Part shown: piece by piece, positions 44,496-53,290 of the stretch
How the letters are laid out: every line of letters begins with the position of its first letter
Position numbering within the stretch: position 1 is the first letter of the stretch
Assembly: GCA_022601645.1 (NCBI GenBank)
Contig: JAJACH010000001.1
Span: 310,001-374,000 of the forward strand
Reading direction: 5' to 3'
Source: Chlamydiia bacterium
GTDB taxonomy: Bacteria; Chlamydiota; Chlamydiia; Chlamydiales; Simkaniaceae
DNA: 64,000 nt
Program-made: the position numbers and the translations under genes
The notes under the pieces: generated by a model
Seen by the model: the letters and a program-made list of their open reading frames with translations, nothing else
What the model was told of the DNA's origin: nothing
The model's database searches: none

Positions 44496-45254
44496 ATGGC
44501 GTATACAGTTAAAAAACTTGCATTACTTTCTGGAGTCAGCGTGCGAACGTTGCATTGGTATGACGAAGTAGGGCTCTTAAAGCCCAGTTTTGTTGGCGCC
44601 AATGGCTACCGCTACTATGAGGAAGAGCAACTTCTCACGCTTCAGCAGATTCTTTTTTTTAGAGAGCTGGGATTTGAATTAAAGCAAATTCGAAAAGTAA
44701 TGAGTCATAGCAATTTTGACAAAGTTGTAGCTTTGACCTCACATAAGCAGGTGCTCCAAAATACAATTGCGACGACTAAAAAATTGATAAAAACCATTGA
44801 TAAAACTGTAAAACACTTAAAAGGAGACATGAAGATGTCAGAAAAAGAAATGTTCCTCGGTTTTAACAAAGAAGAGCAAATAGCGTATGAAAAGCAAATC
44901 ATAGAGCGGTTTGGTGAAGAGGGAAAGGCTCGACTTAAAGAGAGTAAAAACAAAATCGCGAAGAGGTCAACTGAAGAGATGAAGCAGTTAGGTGAAGAGT
45001 GTAAAATCCTTTGTCAGGAGTTTGTCGTTTGCTTAGAAGAAGGGGAAAGCGCATCAAGTCCCTCTGTACAAGCTTTAGTTGATCAGCACTTTAAGTGGCT
45101 AAGCTGTTTTTGGACGCCGGATAAGACAAGCTATGCTGAACATGGGCAGTTCATCTTAGAAAGCGATCTGAATAAGTACTATGAAGCCTTTCACCAAGAC
45201 TTACCAGAGTTTGTGGCAAAAGGCATTCAATATTATGCTAAAAATGCGCTTTAG
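44496..45254 (+). CDS. MerR-family regulator with TipAS domain
   Basis: The 252-residue protein has the winged HTH of MerR (residues 1-70: YTVKKLALLSGVSVRTLHWYDEVGLLKP), a linking helix to about 110, and a TipAS effector domain (KRSTEEMKQLGEEC..., WLSCFWTPDK, Y.AEHGQ..., ending FVAKGIQYYAKNAL). TipAS domains bind thiopeptides or other hydrophobic drugs, suggesting a xenobiotic response. AAGGAG precedes the ATG, and a canonical operator lies upstream. The stop overlaps the convergent cytidine deaminase by 4 bases. Confidence 0.93.
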   Translation: MAYTVKKLALLSGVSVRTLHWYDEVGLLKPSFVGANGYRYYEEEQLLTLQQILFFRELGFELKQIRKVMSHSNFDKVVALTSHKQVLQNTIATTKKLIKTIDKTVKHLKGDMKMSEKEMFLGFNKEEQIAYEKQIIERFGEEGKARLKESKNKIAKRSTEEMKQLGEECKILCQEFVVCLEEGESASSPSVQALVDQHFKWLSCFWTPDKTSYAEHGQFILESDLNKYYEAFHQDLPEFVAKGIQYYAKNAL

Positions 45255-45700
45255 TCAGGAAGGTCGGTAAGACTTTCTGGTCCAAACGCTATCGGGAGCA
45301 TCTCGCGTAAGTGTACTTGTGTGACGATGTTCCCGTGTTCATCAAAGGTGATGATCTCGATGTTTGGGGAAAACTCATTGAGCATCTGTCGACACATGCC
45401 GCACGACATGCCACCATCTTTTGTAACGATCGCAATGCGTGTAAACTCACGTTCACCTTCAGAAATTGCTTTGACAATAGCCGTTCTTTCAGAGCAGATA
45501 GAAACACTCCAGGATGCATTTTCGACGTTGCAACCGGAGTAAATTTTACCAGAGGCGGTTTCAAGTGCTGCTCCTACGAAGTAGTTAGAATAGGGACAGT
45601 ACGCGTTTTGTTGCGCCTGAACTGCAGCTTCGTAGAGCGCTCTGATATCTGCTTTTAAACTTGCCATTGCTAAAACCGCCAGGATTACATATTTTTTCAA
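45251..45700 (-). CDS. Cytidine deaminase with N-terminal signal peptide
   Basis: I place the start at a TTG at 45700, because GGAGG lies seven bases upstream (inside the frame of an earlier ATG at 45712). This gives 149 residues starting MKKYVILAVLAMASLKA, a good signal peptide. The cytidine deaminase domain follows: CNVENASW, CSERTA (Cys69, Glu71) and SCGMCRQ (Cys100, Cys103), a full zinc site. It would convert cytidine to uridine. This enzyme is normally cytosolic; its export is notable. Alternative: the hydrophobic N-terminus is an anchor. Confidence 0.85.
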   Translation of the reverse strand: MKKYVILAVLAMASLKADIRALYEAAVQAQQNAYCPYSNYFVGAALETASGKIYSGCNVENASWSVSICSERTAIVKAISEGEREFTRIAIVTKDGGMSCGMCRQMLNEFSPNIEIITFDEHGNIVTQVHLREMLPIAFGPESLTDLPD

Positions 45701-45763
45701 AAGGACCTCCATTTTAGGAAAAGGGAGAATCTTATGCAGGGTCAAATTTTCATTCAACCAGAT

Positions 45764-46771
45764 TTAATCAGGGAGGTTTTTCTCCCACTCTTCGATGTGC
45801 GTTTCAGCCTTTTCGTAATCGAGGAAGGAGGCGATTTTAAAGATTGGTAAGCCTTCGTGAATCATCGGTGTGGTGTTAATGCCAACGACAATTCCTTCTT
45901 GGGGAGAGCGGACTTTTTCATCAAAATCAATACCAAACGGGTCGGTAATTCTTCCGATGATTTCGCCTTTTTGAATGGTTTGGCCCAAGGTAACATCTGT
46001 GTGGAGGATGCCTGCGTGATGCGCAACAATCCACTCTTCTTCTTGTGAAAAAATTGGTGTAAGATCTTGCTCAGGAGCTTTGGGCAGAATATCGATGGCT
46101 CTCATGACGTTCAAAACCCCATTGACACCGAGGGTAATGGCGTTTTCATCAAAGCGCATTGCTTCCCCACCTTCGTAAACCAAGAGAGGAATATTTAAAT
46201 CATCTGTTGTCTTGCGAAGTTGATGCTTTGTGAGTGAAACGTTTGTCACAACAGGACTTTGGAAAGATTTTGCCAGTTTCTTGATCTCGACGTTTTCTAA
46301 ATCGCAGTAGACCTGTGGCAAAATATTGTGGTTAAGGCCTCCTGTCTGGAGTTCAATGCAATAATCTGCTTTTGTTAAAAGTTCTTGGGTAAAAAGATGG
46401 GCGATACGCTCGCCAAATGAACCATCAGGTTTTCCAGGGAAACAATCCGCTAAGTTTCTGCCTGTTGGTAACTGTACAGGGAAGTGGGTAAGTCCGTAGA
46501 TATTAAGAGCTGGCACGGCAATGATTGTGCCCTTAATTTTATTCACATCGATTTGTGGAATCGTACGGTTGACGATTTCTAGTCCATTAAACTCATTCCC
46601 CTTTAAGATGGAAAAAATCAGAATGCATGGCCCTTTTTCTTTCCCATGAATCACCTTCATCGGCATGTACAGAGGAGAGCAAGAGTATCTGTCAGGTAAT
46701 GGCAGCGCTAAGTTAACCATTTCTCCTGGATGTACGATCGTATCACAAATCATTAATTTATCATTTTTCAT
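45764..46771 (-). CDS. Succinylglutamate desuccinylase/aspartoacylase-like protein, zinc histidines replaced
   Basis: The 335-residue protein aligns with the AstE/AspA family: first half peptidase-like, ending with a beta-rich C-terminal domain (GEIIGRITDPFG, SPQEGIVVGINTTPM). The family Zn motif HGxE reads KGNE (57-60) and DLHT reads ELQT (140-143), so both His ligands are missing while the Glu stays. Zinc-dependent deacylation is unlikely. It overlaps the MFS gene by 4 bases, so the two act together; perhaps it binds the transported substrate. Confidence 0.75.
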   Translation of the reverse strand: MKNDKLMICDTIVHPGEMVNLALPLPDRYSCSPLYMPMKVIHGKEKGPCILIFSILKGNEFNGLEIVNRTIPQIDVNKIKGTIIAVPALNIYGLTHFPVQLPTGRNLADCFPGKPDGSFGERIAHLFTQELLTKADYCIELQTGGLNHNILPQVYCDLENVEIKKLAKSFQSPVVTNVSLTKHQLRKTTDDLNIPLLVYEGGEAMRFDENAITLGVNGVLNVMRAIDILPKAPEQDLTPIFSQEEEWIVAHHAGILHTDVTLGQTIQKGEIIGRITDPFGIDFDEKVRSPQEGIVVGINTTPMIHEGLPIFKIASFLDYEKAETHIEEWEKNLPD

Positions 46772-48030
46772 TGAGAGTGTCTCCTGACATGTAAAATGTT
46801 AAAATCAACCGCTGATTTACAAAAGGTTTCTTTAATAGCAAAAAGAATCAAAATGAGTGCTACAAAAGCAATTCCTATGAGAGCGTAGAAGGCGTGTTGA
46901 TAGTTGGCCATTGTAGGGTGTGTCGTTGTTTTCATTGAATCTATAACAGACCCAATAGCGGGCGCTGAAATTGCAGAAAAGGTCATAATCACTGCATTAT
47001 TTAATGCCAATCCAACAGCGAGATAAGTGGTTTTAAATTGCTCTGAGATGAGGGCAAAGCCTACACTCTGTCCGCTTGTAGCAAGACCTAACCCCAGGAA
47101 AGCCCCGACGAGTAAAAATTTCTCTTCAGCAAAAATAATTGTGAGGATTGCACTAAGACCCAAGAGCGCTGCAAATAGCATCACATGTTTCCGGCGATTG
47201 GTTAAATCAGATAAAAACCCTAAAAGAGGACAGCCAATGGCATAACCAAACCATGCTAGGGTTAGCATATAAGACGCAAAATGCGAGCTGTGTCCTTTAA
47301 GCATCAGGAAATGCTTCCCATCATTTTCAGAAAGAAACTCGATAGAAAAATAGACAGTTGCGGAGAAGAATGCAATGCTCCAAGGCTGTACCCTTTTAAT
47401 CAACTGCAAGAGGTTAGCTTGTGTTTCTCCTCTTTTCTTTAAGACCACATAAGAGCCCCTTTGCTTAGGGCTATTTTTGACAAAGAGTAAAATCAACGTT
47501 GAAATAAGGAAGCCTATACCACCGAGGACAAGAAACACAGAGCGCCAACTGACAGACGATCCATGAGCTAATGCGTTAATCGGGCCGGCGGCAATCATCG
47601 GCCCCATTGTCCCGATAAACTGCGACACCCCAATTAAGAGAGCAAGATGTTTTTTTGGCATCCATTCATACACAGCTACTAGAAGACACACAAATCCAAA
47701 CGATGAGCCGAATCCGGTCAAAACCCTAAAACACATGGCAGAGACAAAGGTATTCGCATAAGAAAAACCAAGAACAGAAAGCGAGCACACAAACGCGCCT
47801 AAGAAAAGAGATTTTTTCAACCCATAGCGGTCGGTGATGAGGCCAACGGGGATCTGCATCAGGCCATAGACGAGTAAATAGGTCGAAGAACTAATCAGCG
47901 TGAATTTGAAGGAATTGAGATTTAGGTCTTGCATGATTGGATGCTGAAACGTGCCAATAACAGTGCGAAGTAAAAATTCGTAAAGAAAAAAGAGAGCGCA
48001 GACGCCCCAAACAACAATTCCAGTGAACAT
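46768..48030 (-). CDS. MFS transporter
   Basis: The 420-residue protein has 12 predicted helices. The MFS loop 2-3 motif is present as GLITDRYGLKKSLFLGA, and the second half carries GFLSDLTNRRKHVML. The family branch resembles organic anion/sugar phosphate or ACS-type carriers. It is translated together with the aspartoacylase-like gene (ATGA overlap), which suggests an N-acyl-amino acid or similar substrate. This is inference. Confidence 0.85.
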   Translation of the reverse strand: MFTGIVVWGVCALFFLYEFLLRTVIGTFQHPIMQDLNLNSFKFTLISSSTYLLVYGLMQIPVGLITDRYGLKKSLFLGAFVCSLSVLGFSYANTFVSAMCFRVLTGFGSSFGFVCLLVAVYEWMPKKHLALLIGVSQFIGTMGPMIAAGPINALAHGSSVSWRSVFLVLGGIGFLISTLILLFVKNSPKQRGSYVVLKKRGETQANLLQLIKRVQPWSIAFFSATVYFSIEFLSENDGKHFLMLKGHSSHFASYMLTLAWFGYAIGCPLLGFLSDLTNRRKHVMLFAALLGLSAILTIIFAEEKFLLVGAFLGLGLATSGQSVGFALISEQFKTTYLAVGLALNNAVIMTFSAISAPAIGSVIDSMKTTTHPTMANYQHAFYALIGIAFVALILILFAIKETFCKSAVDFNILHVRRHSQ

Positions 48031-48091
48031 ATCTTGGTAGCAGGGTACAGATTTGACGGAATAATGGCTAGGAAAGAATAGTGAATAGGGT

Positions 48092-48114
48092 GGGGTGTTT
48101 TAGATAAACACCCC
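48092..48114 (-). terminator. Hairpin after GH18 gene
   Basis: GGGGTGTTT (48092-48100) and AAACACCCC (48106-48114) form a perfect 9-bp stem with loop TAGAT, eight bases beyond the minus-strand stop at 48122. It may serve as terminator for the GH18 gene. There is no T-run after the stem, so Rho-independent termination is not certain. Confidence 0.5.
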
Positions 48115-48121
48115 ATATAAA

Positions 48122-48958
48122 TTAAGCTTGGTTATACCAGTTAGAGACTTCCTGAGTATATGGAGCTGACTGTGCAGTCCAGTCAGTCCAAACACCGGTA
48201 CTAAGACCTTGCTCTGCTGACCATTCGATAAATTTTTGCTTGTCAGCTGCATTGAGGTCATTTATCCTCGGAGGATTAACTCCGCTGCTGATGTGAGCTG
48301 GATCAATCCCATACGTTTTGCCAAATGCTATCCACTGCTGCATGAATTCTTCATCACCTGCAAGAGTTTGTGCACTTGTCCCTAGTGTGTAATCATAGGA
48401 CATCACGTATAGACGATCAACGGGGCATTTGCCTCCGTAGACTGCACATCCACCATCCAAGATTTGCTTAATATCAGCTTCGTGAGACGGATACTTCGGA
48501 CCGGCCCCGCCAAGTGTACAAACACTGGTTTCTAGCTGAGGATTTGCTTTTTTGAAGTAACCGATTAACTGACCTACTAAAGCTCTTTGTGCTGGTGTTT
48601 GAGTCGCTTCATCATCAAAATCGATACCCTGAACACCAACTTGCTGACAATAATTTGCAAGGTCTGTTCCCATCTGCTCTACATTGCTTTGAGAAATCGA
48701 ACTCCATGGATCAGTAGCTTGGCCACCAACAGTCAATTTTACTGTAATGCCCTGAGTGCGACATGCTTTGATGTAGCTATCAAGATTGGATTGAGTGATG
48801 CCGGTGACTTCCCAGTGGCCATTGACTTGGCCGATTGAACCTGCAAATATGTTAACTGTATTGACTCCCTTTGGGATGTCATTGACGTTAATGTTTTTGC
48901 TTTTTATCCACGCAGAATGTTCAATAGAGCTTGCTGCCCCAGAAACGTGATTAACCAT
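48122..48958 (-). CDS. GH18-family chitinase-like protein without Sec signal
   Basis: The 278-residue GH18 barrel has the catalytic motif QGIDFDDE, with Glu117 as acid/base; the first Asp of the DxxDxDxE is Gln and Trp is Asp. It aligns with the protein at 12644-13447 over its whole length (YIKACR, TVGG, LANYC, ALVGQLI). It has no Sec signal; instead it starts MVNHVSGA, like the MVEG pair at 4377 and 5254, suggesting a non-Sec export route such as type III. Ribosome site AGGGGG and a consensus promoter precede it. Confidence 0.87.
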   Translation of the reverse strand: MVNHVSGAASSIEHSAWIKSKNINVNDIPKGVNTVNIFAGSIGQVNGHWEVTGITQSNLDSYIKACRTQGITVKLTVGGQATDPWSSISQSNVEQMGTDLANYCQQVGVQGIDFDDEATQTPAQRALVGQLIGYFKKANPQLETSVCTLGGAGPKYPSHEADIKQILDGGCAVYGGKCPVDRLYVMSYDYTLGTSAQTLAGDEEFMQQWIAFGKTYGIDPAHISSGVNPPRINDLNAADKQKFIEWSAEQGLSTGVWTDWTAQSAPYTQEVSNWYNQA

Positions 48959-48993
48959 ATTATTACCCCCTAATTATGTGATTATCTCACTAA

Positions 48994-49022
48994 ATTATAG
49001 CATGAATCACACGGTTAGTCAA
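48994..49022 (-). promoter_or_regulatory. Consensus promoter of GH18 gene
   Basis: On the minus strand TTGACT (49022-49017) and TATAAT (48999-48994) are 17 bases apart, close to sigma-70 consensus. The ATG at 48958 lies about 30 bases after the predicted start, with AGGGGG between. It is the best-matching promoter in the window and suggests high expression of this GH18 protein. Confidence 0.75.
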
Positions 49023-49059
49023 GTATTTATTTTAAAATAAGTCGTTTACAATTAAGGTC

Positions 49060-49734
49060 TTAGGTTTTATTTATGGGTTTGATCCAGAAAATAAGTGGGT
49101 GAGGGGTCTCCACCTCATCGCCGATCTCCTTCCAATCATACCAAACGACCAGATCAGGGTCCCTAACAAACCCCATATGACGACGCGATTGAGAAAGGTC
49201 CTTGCAGCTCCCTTCAGGAACGTCGTCTCTTTCGATGCTTGCCACACAAAGATGTGTGTAGCGAGGGTCGAGGCTTGCTTCAAGCATCCGCATTTGGACT
49301 AATCTGCCGCCAATTCCTTGTCCTCTGTATTCTTTTTGAAGCACCGTGTCGGAAAGGTAGAAAAAGGTATCTACATCATACCCCTTCTCACGAAAGGGGA
49401 GTTGCATCTTCTCTTCCTCATCTTTTAAGGGAAGGGCTGTTGAAACGCCGACGACTTTGTCCCCATCTTTGGCGACTACACAAAACGCTTCTTCGGACTG
49501 GGCAAATTTTTTCACATATTTTTCTTCATACGTTAAGTCGCCCTCATAGCGATAAGGCCACTCGGCAAAGACTTCGATACGCAATTTTGCAATATCGGGG
49601 ATGATTTCAAGGAGTTCTTCTCCTCGTTTGACAGAAATATCAAGCATAGTGTGTTGAGTTGTTGGGTTGTTAGCAAAGAGTAATCCTGAGGCTGCAACTG
49701 CTAGAAAAAAAAGAGCTTTTGTCATCGCACGCAT
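49060..49734 (-). CDS. GNAT acetyltransferase with signal peptide
   Basis: The 224-residue protein starts MRAMTKALFFLAVAASGLLFANN, a signal peptide. The GNAT domain follows: IAKLRIEVFAEWPYRYEGD near residue 45, VVAKDGDKVVGVSTALPL, and the acetyl-CoA loop VLQKEYRGQGIGGRLVQMR near 130. Residue pattern is intact. GNAT enzymes use cytosolic acetyl-CoA, so an exported form is surprising. There is an alternative ATG at 49725 which would still leave a signal. Confidence 0.82.
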   Translation of the reverse strand: MRAMTKALFFLAVAASGLLFANNPTTQHTMLDISVKRGEELLEIIPDIAKLRIEVFAEWPYRYEGDLTYEEKYVKKFAQSEEAFCVVAKDGDKVVGVSTALPLKDEEEKMQLPFREKGYDVDTFFYLSDTVLQKEYRGQGIGGRLVQMRMLEASLDPRYTHLCVASIERDDVPEGSCKDLSQSRRHMGFVRDPDLVVWYDWKEIGDEVETPHPLIFWIKPINKT

Positions 49735-49809
49735 AGGATCGTTCCAATTTTATATAAAATATTAGCAAACGGCTCATTCAAAAACAAGAGTGACTTGCTC
49801 TTCGCCAAA

Positions 49810-50772
49810 CTACGTCTTTTTTGTGATTTTCCAGCAACGGTGGATTTTTGGATCGGAAAAATCACAAGGGAGTGTCCAGCGAGAAATCTCCTGAACAGTG
49901 AACTCTTCAAACAAGCTTGAATCAAAGGAGAATTTCCGTGAATTGGTGCTGAAAAAGATCGTTCCGCCATCTGCTAAAAGGCCCAGTGACTTTGTGATCA
50001 AGGTGATGTAGTCCTCTTGCACATCAAACATTTGGTCCATTTTTTTGGAGCGAGAGATAGTTGGGGGGTCGATGACGATGAGGTCGTATTTTTGCGTCTC
50101 CTCATCTAAGAATTTCAAGCAATCGGCTCGGACAATCTTGTTATTTTTCATATTAAGGGAGTTGAGCAAAAAGTTCTCTTTTCCCCATGCGAGGTAGGTG
50201 TTGGACATATCAACACTTTTTGTAAGCTTGGCGCCTGCATGCGCTGCGTGGACGCTAAAGGAGCAGGTGTAGGCAAATAGATTTAAAAGTTTTTTGTCCT
50301 TTGCCAAAGAGGCGACCATTTTACGCGTTTCTCGATGATCTAAAAATAGCCCCGTATCGAGGTAGTCGACAAGATTGATCCTAAATTTTACCCCAAATTC
50401 CACAGCGTGGAAGAAGTCTTTTGTCGCGGCGACCTTTTCATATTGCTGATCCTTTTTCCGTCTAAAACGAGAGCGAAAGTAAATTTCTGTCTCATTTACG
50501 CCAAATAACTCCTTTAGAGCAGATACAACCTCTTGTTTTAGAGTCTCTGACGGCTCTAAGTTTTCCCTGTCTCGTGAAAAAAAATGGATGCAAAAACGCC
50601 CAGCATAGACATCGATCGCAAAAGGGTAGTGATTGATTTCACGATTGTAGATCCTAAAGCAGTCTGTGTTCACACGTTTCGCCCACTTCTTCAGATGGCG
50701 ATAATTTTTGCGAAGACAGTTTTTAAACGGGGAGGTTTTGTCATCAAAATCGAGAATGTCGAGTAAAATCAT
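49810..50772 (-). CDS. Class I SAM rRNA methyltransferase (RlmK/RlmI-like)
   Basis: The 320-residue protein has an N-terminal beta-rich part and a C-terminal methyltransferase domain: KKLLNLFAYTCSFSVHAAHAG (motif I), SVDMSNTYLAWGKENFLLN, and DLIVIDPPTISRSKKM (motif IV with DPP). This DPPxxSR pattern fits 23S rRNA cytosine-5/guanine methyltransferases of the RlmI/RlmK group. It is cytosolic. A 50-bp gap and a hairpin precede the next gene. Confidence 0.85.
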   Translation of the reverse strand: MILLDILDFDDKTSPFKNCLRKNYRHLKKWAKRVNTDCFRIYNREINHYPFAIDVYAGRFCIHFFSRDRENLEPSETLKQEVVSALKELFGVNETEIYFRSRFRRKKDQQYEKVAATKDFFHAVEFGVKFRINLVDYLDTGLFLDHRETRKMVASLAKDKKLLNLFAYTCSFSVHAAHAGAKLTKSVDMSNTYLAWGKENFLLNSLNMKNNKIVRADCLKFLDEETQKYDLIVIDPPTISRSKKMDQMFDVQEDYITLITKSLGLLADGGTIFFSTNSRKFSFDSSLFEEFTVQEISRWTLPCDFSDPKIHRCWKITKKT

Positions 50773-50833
50773 GCTAGCTAGTGTAGAGGAATCTTATAAA
50801 AAAACCTAGCTTGGTGCTTAGAAGGGGAGATCA

Positions 50834-50853
50834 GGCTCACTTTATAGTGAGCC
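50834..50853. terminator. Hairpin between minus-strand genes
   Basis: GGCTCACT (50834-50841) and AGTGAGCC (50846-50853) form an 8-bp perfect stem with loop TTAT, 15 bases after the stop of 50869-51585. Likely terminator of that gene. No T-run follows. Confidence 0.5.
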
Positions 50854-50868
50854 CGACCCGAAGTAGAA

Positions 50869-51585
50869 TTAATAGTGGTTGTAATCAATTTCTGGGAAGT
50901 CATCCACAAAATCGCTACCGAGTAAAGTTGGTGGACCGCTAAATAAGGGCCAAGGTTTTAAGGGGTAGTAAAGTTTAGAGTAGTTGATAATGTCGTCAAA
51001 GACATAGTGGCCTGGAATACTATTTCCATAATCCGTATGTACAATGGTTGTACCAGCCTTATGATATTCAGGGTAGTAATCGCAATCATGAAGAATAATG
51101 TACTTAGTTTTTGACCTAAAACGTTTGATTGTTTCAAGGCGAGCTTGCCACGGAGATTGATCAACAAAACAGACTGCAAAGTGAGTGTTTTGAAGCAGGG
51201 GATGCGAGTCTAAAAACGTCACCCAATGTGCAGCACACTCATTGTCGTGAGGGTTTTTCCCTGGAACGAATAGAAACTTATGCCAACCCGAGTTATCCTC
51301 TTCATACCCATCACCGAGATACTTTTGACTGAAGGTACTTAACCATTGCTGATTATCATCAATCGTAATGAGTTCTCTTTGTTGCTCTTTACAAATCGCA
51401 TGGAGCAGGTCAGTGCTCCCATGACCAGATCCGAATTCAATAATAGGTCCATTTGTTTGCATGCACATTTCATAAAGCACAGGTTGGTGCGTTGCATACG
51501 AATCTACGCGGTGCGAAAAATGCACTTCTCCGTAAACAAGCGTGCTAAAGCATGTGACAAACAACAAACAAAAACGATATAGCAT
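50869..51585 (-). CDS. Exported SAM methyltransferase-fold protein
   Basis: Start placed at 51585 with AGGAG seven bases upstream, giving a signal peptide MLYRFCLLFVTCFSTLVYG. The 238 residues contain a Rossmann core: PIIEFGSGHGSTDLL (motif I), ELITIDDN, AVCFVDQSPWQARL and YIILHDCD. The layout resembles the lipoprotein at 14366-15052. No partner domain. It is one of several exported methyltransferase-like proteins here. Confidence 0.78.
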   Translation of the reverse strand: MLYRFCLLFVTCFSTLVYGEVHFSHRVDSYATHQPVLYEMCMQTNGPIIEFGSGHGSTDLLHAICKEQQRELITIDDNQQWLSTFSQKYLGDGYEEDNSGWHKFLFVPGKNPHDNECAAHWVTFLDSHPLLQNTHFAVCFVDQSPWQARLETIKRFRSKTKYIILHDCDYYPEYHKAGTTIVHTDYGNSIPGHYVFDDIINYSKLYYPLKPWPLFSGPPTLLGSDFVDDFPEIDYNHY

Positions 51586-51762
51586 ATTGCATCTCCTAGG
51601 TTGCGGGACATTGTTACTGAGCAAAAAATATTTTGCAAGAAAGGTCAGCTCCACCCATATCTCCCATAAGAACAAAGCGATTCGGAAAAAAACATAGCAA
51701 TTAAAAATTTTAGGTGTATTGTAGTTGGTGTTAAGATTTCATTAACAACAAGGAGTGTTCTA

Positions 51763-52329
51763 ATGAGAAGAATGTATCAATTATTAAGCTTGATTGCCTT
51801 TTGTGCCATGGGGTATGCCAACCCGCAACATGAGATCTCGGAGGTGCCGGGTTTTCCAGAGTTCGATGCGATTTTGCAAGAGCTAATCGTTGAAAGGTCT
51901 GATGGTTGGGATGATGCTTTGAACACCTGCAACTTTGAGAATTTAGATGAGTTAGAAGCTGTCAGAGAGGGGTTGATAGATACCATCTCTTCTCTCAGCT
52001 TTCTTGATAGACACTATTTTTACAATGCTGGAAGTCTCTTTAAGAAGTTTCTGAACGGAGATAGTGAGGTTCCTCTTGAAGAGCGGGAATGTATCGCCAC
52101 TTCCCTTGGAAACTTTAACCGCACAGAAGCGGCTCTCAATCATCGTAAAAAGGTCATCTTTCATGCGTTGACATTGACAAGTTTTCTCATCTCTAAATAT
52201 CCAAATTATACCGTTAGCGGTTCAATGGTTGAAATGGATGATATCAATGAGCGCACAGTTTATTCGAATTTAGCTGGAGCGTTCTACGAGGCTACGCAAG
52301 ACGAGAATGCCTTCCGAGAAACCCTTTAA
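51763..52329 (+). CDS. Exported hypothetical protein, 188 residues
   Basis: Start ATG 51763 with AGGAG upstream; signal peptide MRRMYQLLSLIAFCAMGYA. The mature protein is all-helical (FPEFDAILQELIVERSDGW, FDQL-like repeats, LDRHYFYNAGSLFKKFLNG). No domain recognised. It is followed by a strong hairpin shared with the convergent phosphatase gene. Confidence 0.7.
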   Translation: MRRMYQLLSLIAFCAMGYANPQHEISEVPGFPEFDAILQELIVERSDGWDDALNTCNFENLDELEAVREGLIDTISSLSFLDRHYFYNAGSLFKKFLNGDSEVPLEERECIATSLGNFNRTEAALNHRKKVIFHALTLTSFLISKYPNYTVSGSMVEMDDINERTVYSNLAGAFYEATQDENAFRETL

Positions 52330-52354
52330 TAGTTGGGGGGGGGATATCCAAACA

Positions 52355-52382
52355 AAGTCATCGAGAAGCTCCTCGATGACTT
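52355..52382. terminator. Bidirectional terminator hairpin
   Basis: AAGTCATCGAG (52355-52365) and CTCGATGACTT (52372-52382) form a perfect 11-bp stem with a 6-base loop, lying between the stops of the convergent genes 51763-52329 and 52400-53092. A short T-rich stretch follows on the plus strand. Confidence 0.7.
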
Positions 52383-52399
52383 ATGTTTTGTAGTCAGCG

Positions 52400-53092
52400 T
52401 TAACCCCAAGCATCAGGTCCGGGTTTTAGATCAGCTGGTAAATGCTCAGTACTGTTCTGTGCCACAAGTTCATATGAACCATCGCTATACTCTCGAATGA
52501 CTGTTACAGATGCATTGTCTAGGTGCATTTTAAATGCCGCTTCGTGATCCATGCCTAATAACACAGTTGTGATGATTTTTATGGCGTAACCATGGCAATA
52601 AAAGGCCTCTTTTACAAATGCGGGTACATCCTCCCCCGTCGTCTTTGTGGCGTCGAGCATTTCAACCATTCTTTTTGCCACCATGGCATGACTTTCTCCT
52701 CCTGTTCCAGGATCCCCAGGAACAAAATCCCAGTTAACTTGTGCCTTACGCTCTTTTGTATAGACTTCTTTTCGAACAAGGCCCTCCCAGCTGCCTTGAC
52801 TTCTCTCTGTCATTCTTTGGTCGACTGTGTAGGGCGTCCACTGTGACATGCCAGCGCCTTTCATGGATTCCGCAAAGGTTTGTTGGGTACGAACTGTTTC
52901 TGATGTGAAAAAACGATCAAATTTCTGCTCTATGATATACGGTCCTAAAGCCCTTGCTTCAGCCCTGCCTTTCTCTGTTAACTCTGTTGTCCGGGATCTT
53001 CCAGCAATCCGCTCTGGGGTGCTGTTCATTACGGTTTGACCGTGCCGAAAAAAGTGCATTTCTCTAACGGGTACATTTGCTATAGTTGACAT
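52400..53092 (-). CDS. Histidine phosphatase family protein
   Basis: The 230-residue protein has FFRHGQTVMN near residue 14 with the catalytic RHG, then R.TERSQGSWEGL (the general acid Glu in a conserved place) and VKEAFYCHGYAIKI near 165 with the second His. Family members are phosphoglycerate mutase or acid phosphatase-like. It has no signal peptide. The substrate cannot be deduced. The 198-bp gap upstream (53093-53290) is AT-rich and holds divergent promoters; nothing else is seen. Confidence 0.85.
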   Translation of the reverse strand: MSTIANVPVREMHFFRHGQTVMNSTPERIAGRSRTTELTEKGRAEARALGPYIIEQKFDRFFTSETVRTQQTFAESMKGAGMSQWTPYTVDQRMTERSQGSWEGLVRKEVYTKERKAQVNWDFVPGDPGTGGESHAMVAKRMVEMLDATKTTGEDVPAFVKEAFYCHGYAIKIITTVLLGMDHEAAFKMHLDNASVTVIREYSDGSYELVAQNSTEHLPADLKPGPDAWG

Positions 53093-53290
53093 TAATCTCT
53101 CTCTAATTTTTTACCCTTTCATGTATTAAAATATAGTAACACAAGTTGGTTTAATTTTAAATACATGTATTTATTTTACTAACTAAAATTATTCTTAGAA
53201 TATGTTTCTAGGTGAGAAGAGAGTAATTCTTTGCGAAAATGTGTAACTATTTAGTACTTTAGCTTTGAAATTCACCTTGGAGCATACATT

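Noticed and set aside
49239-49604. Plus-strand 121-residue frame
   Set aside because: It is antisense to the GNAT domain, which has intact motifs.
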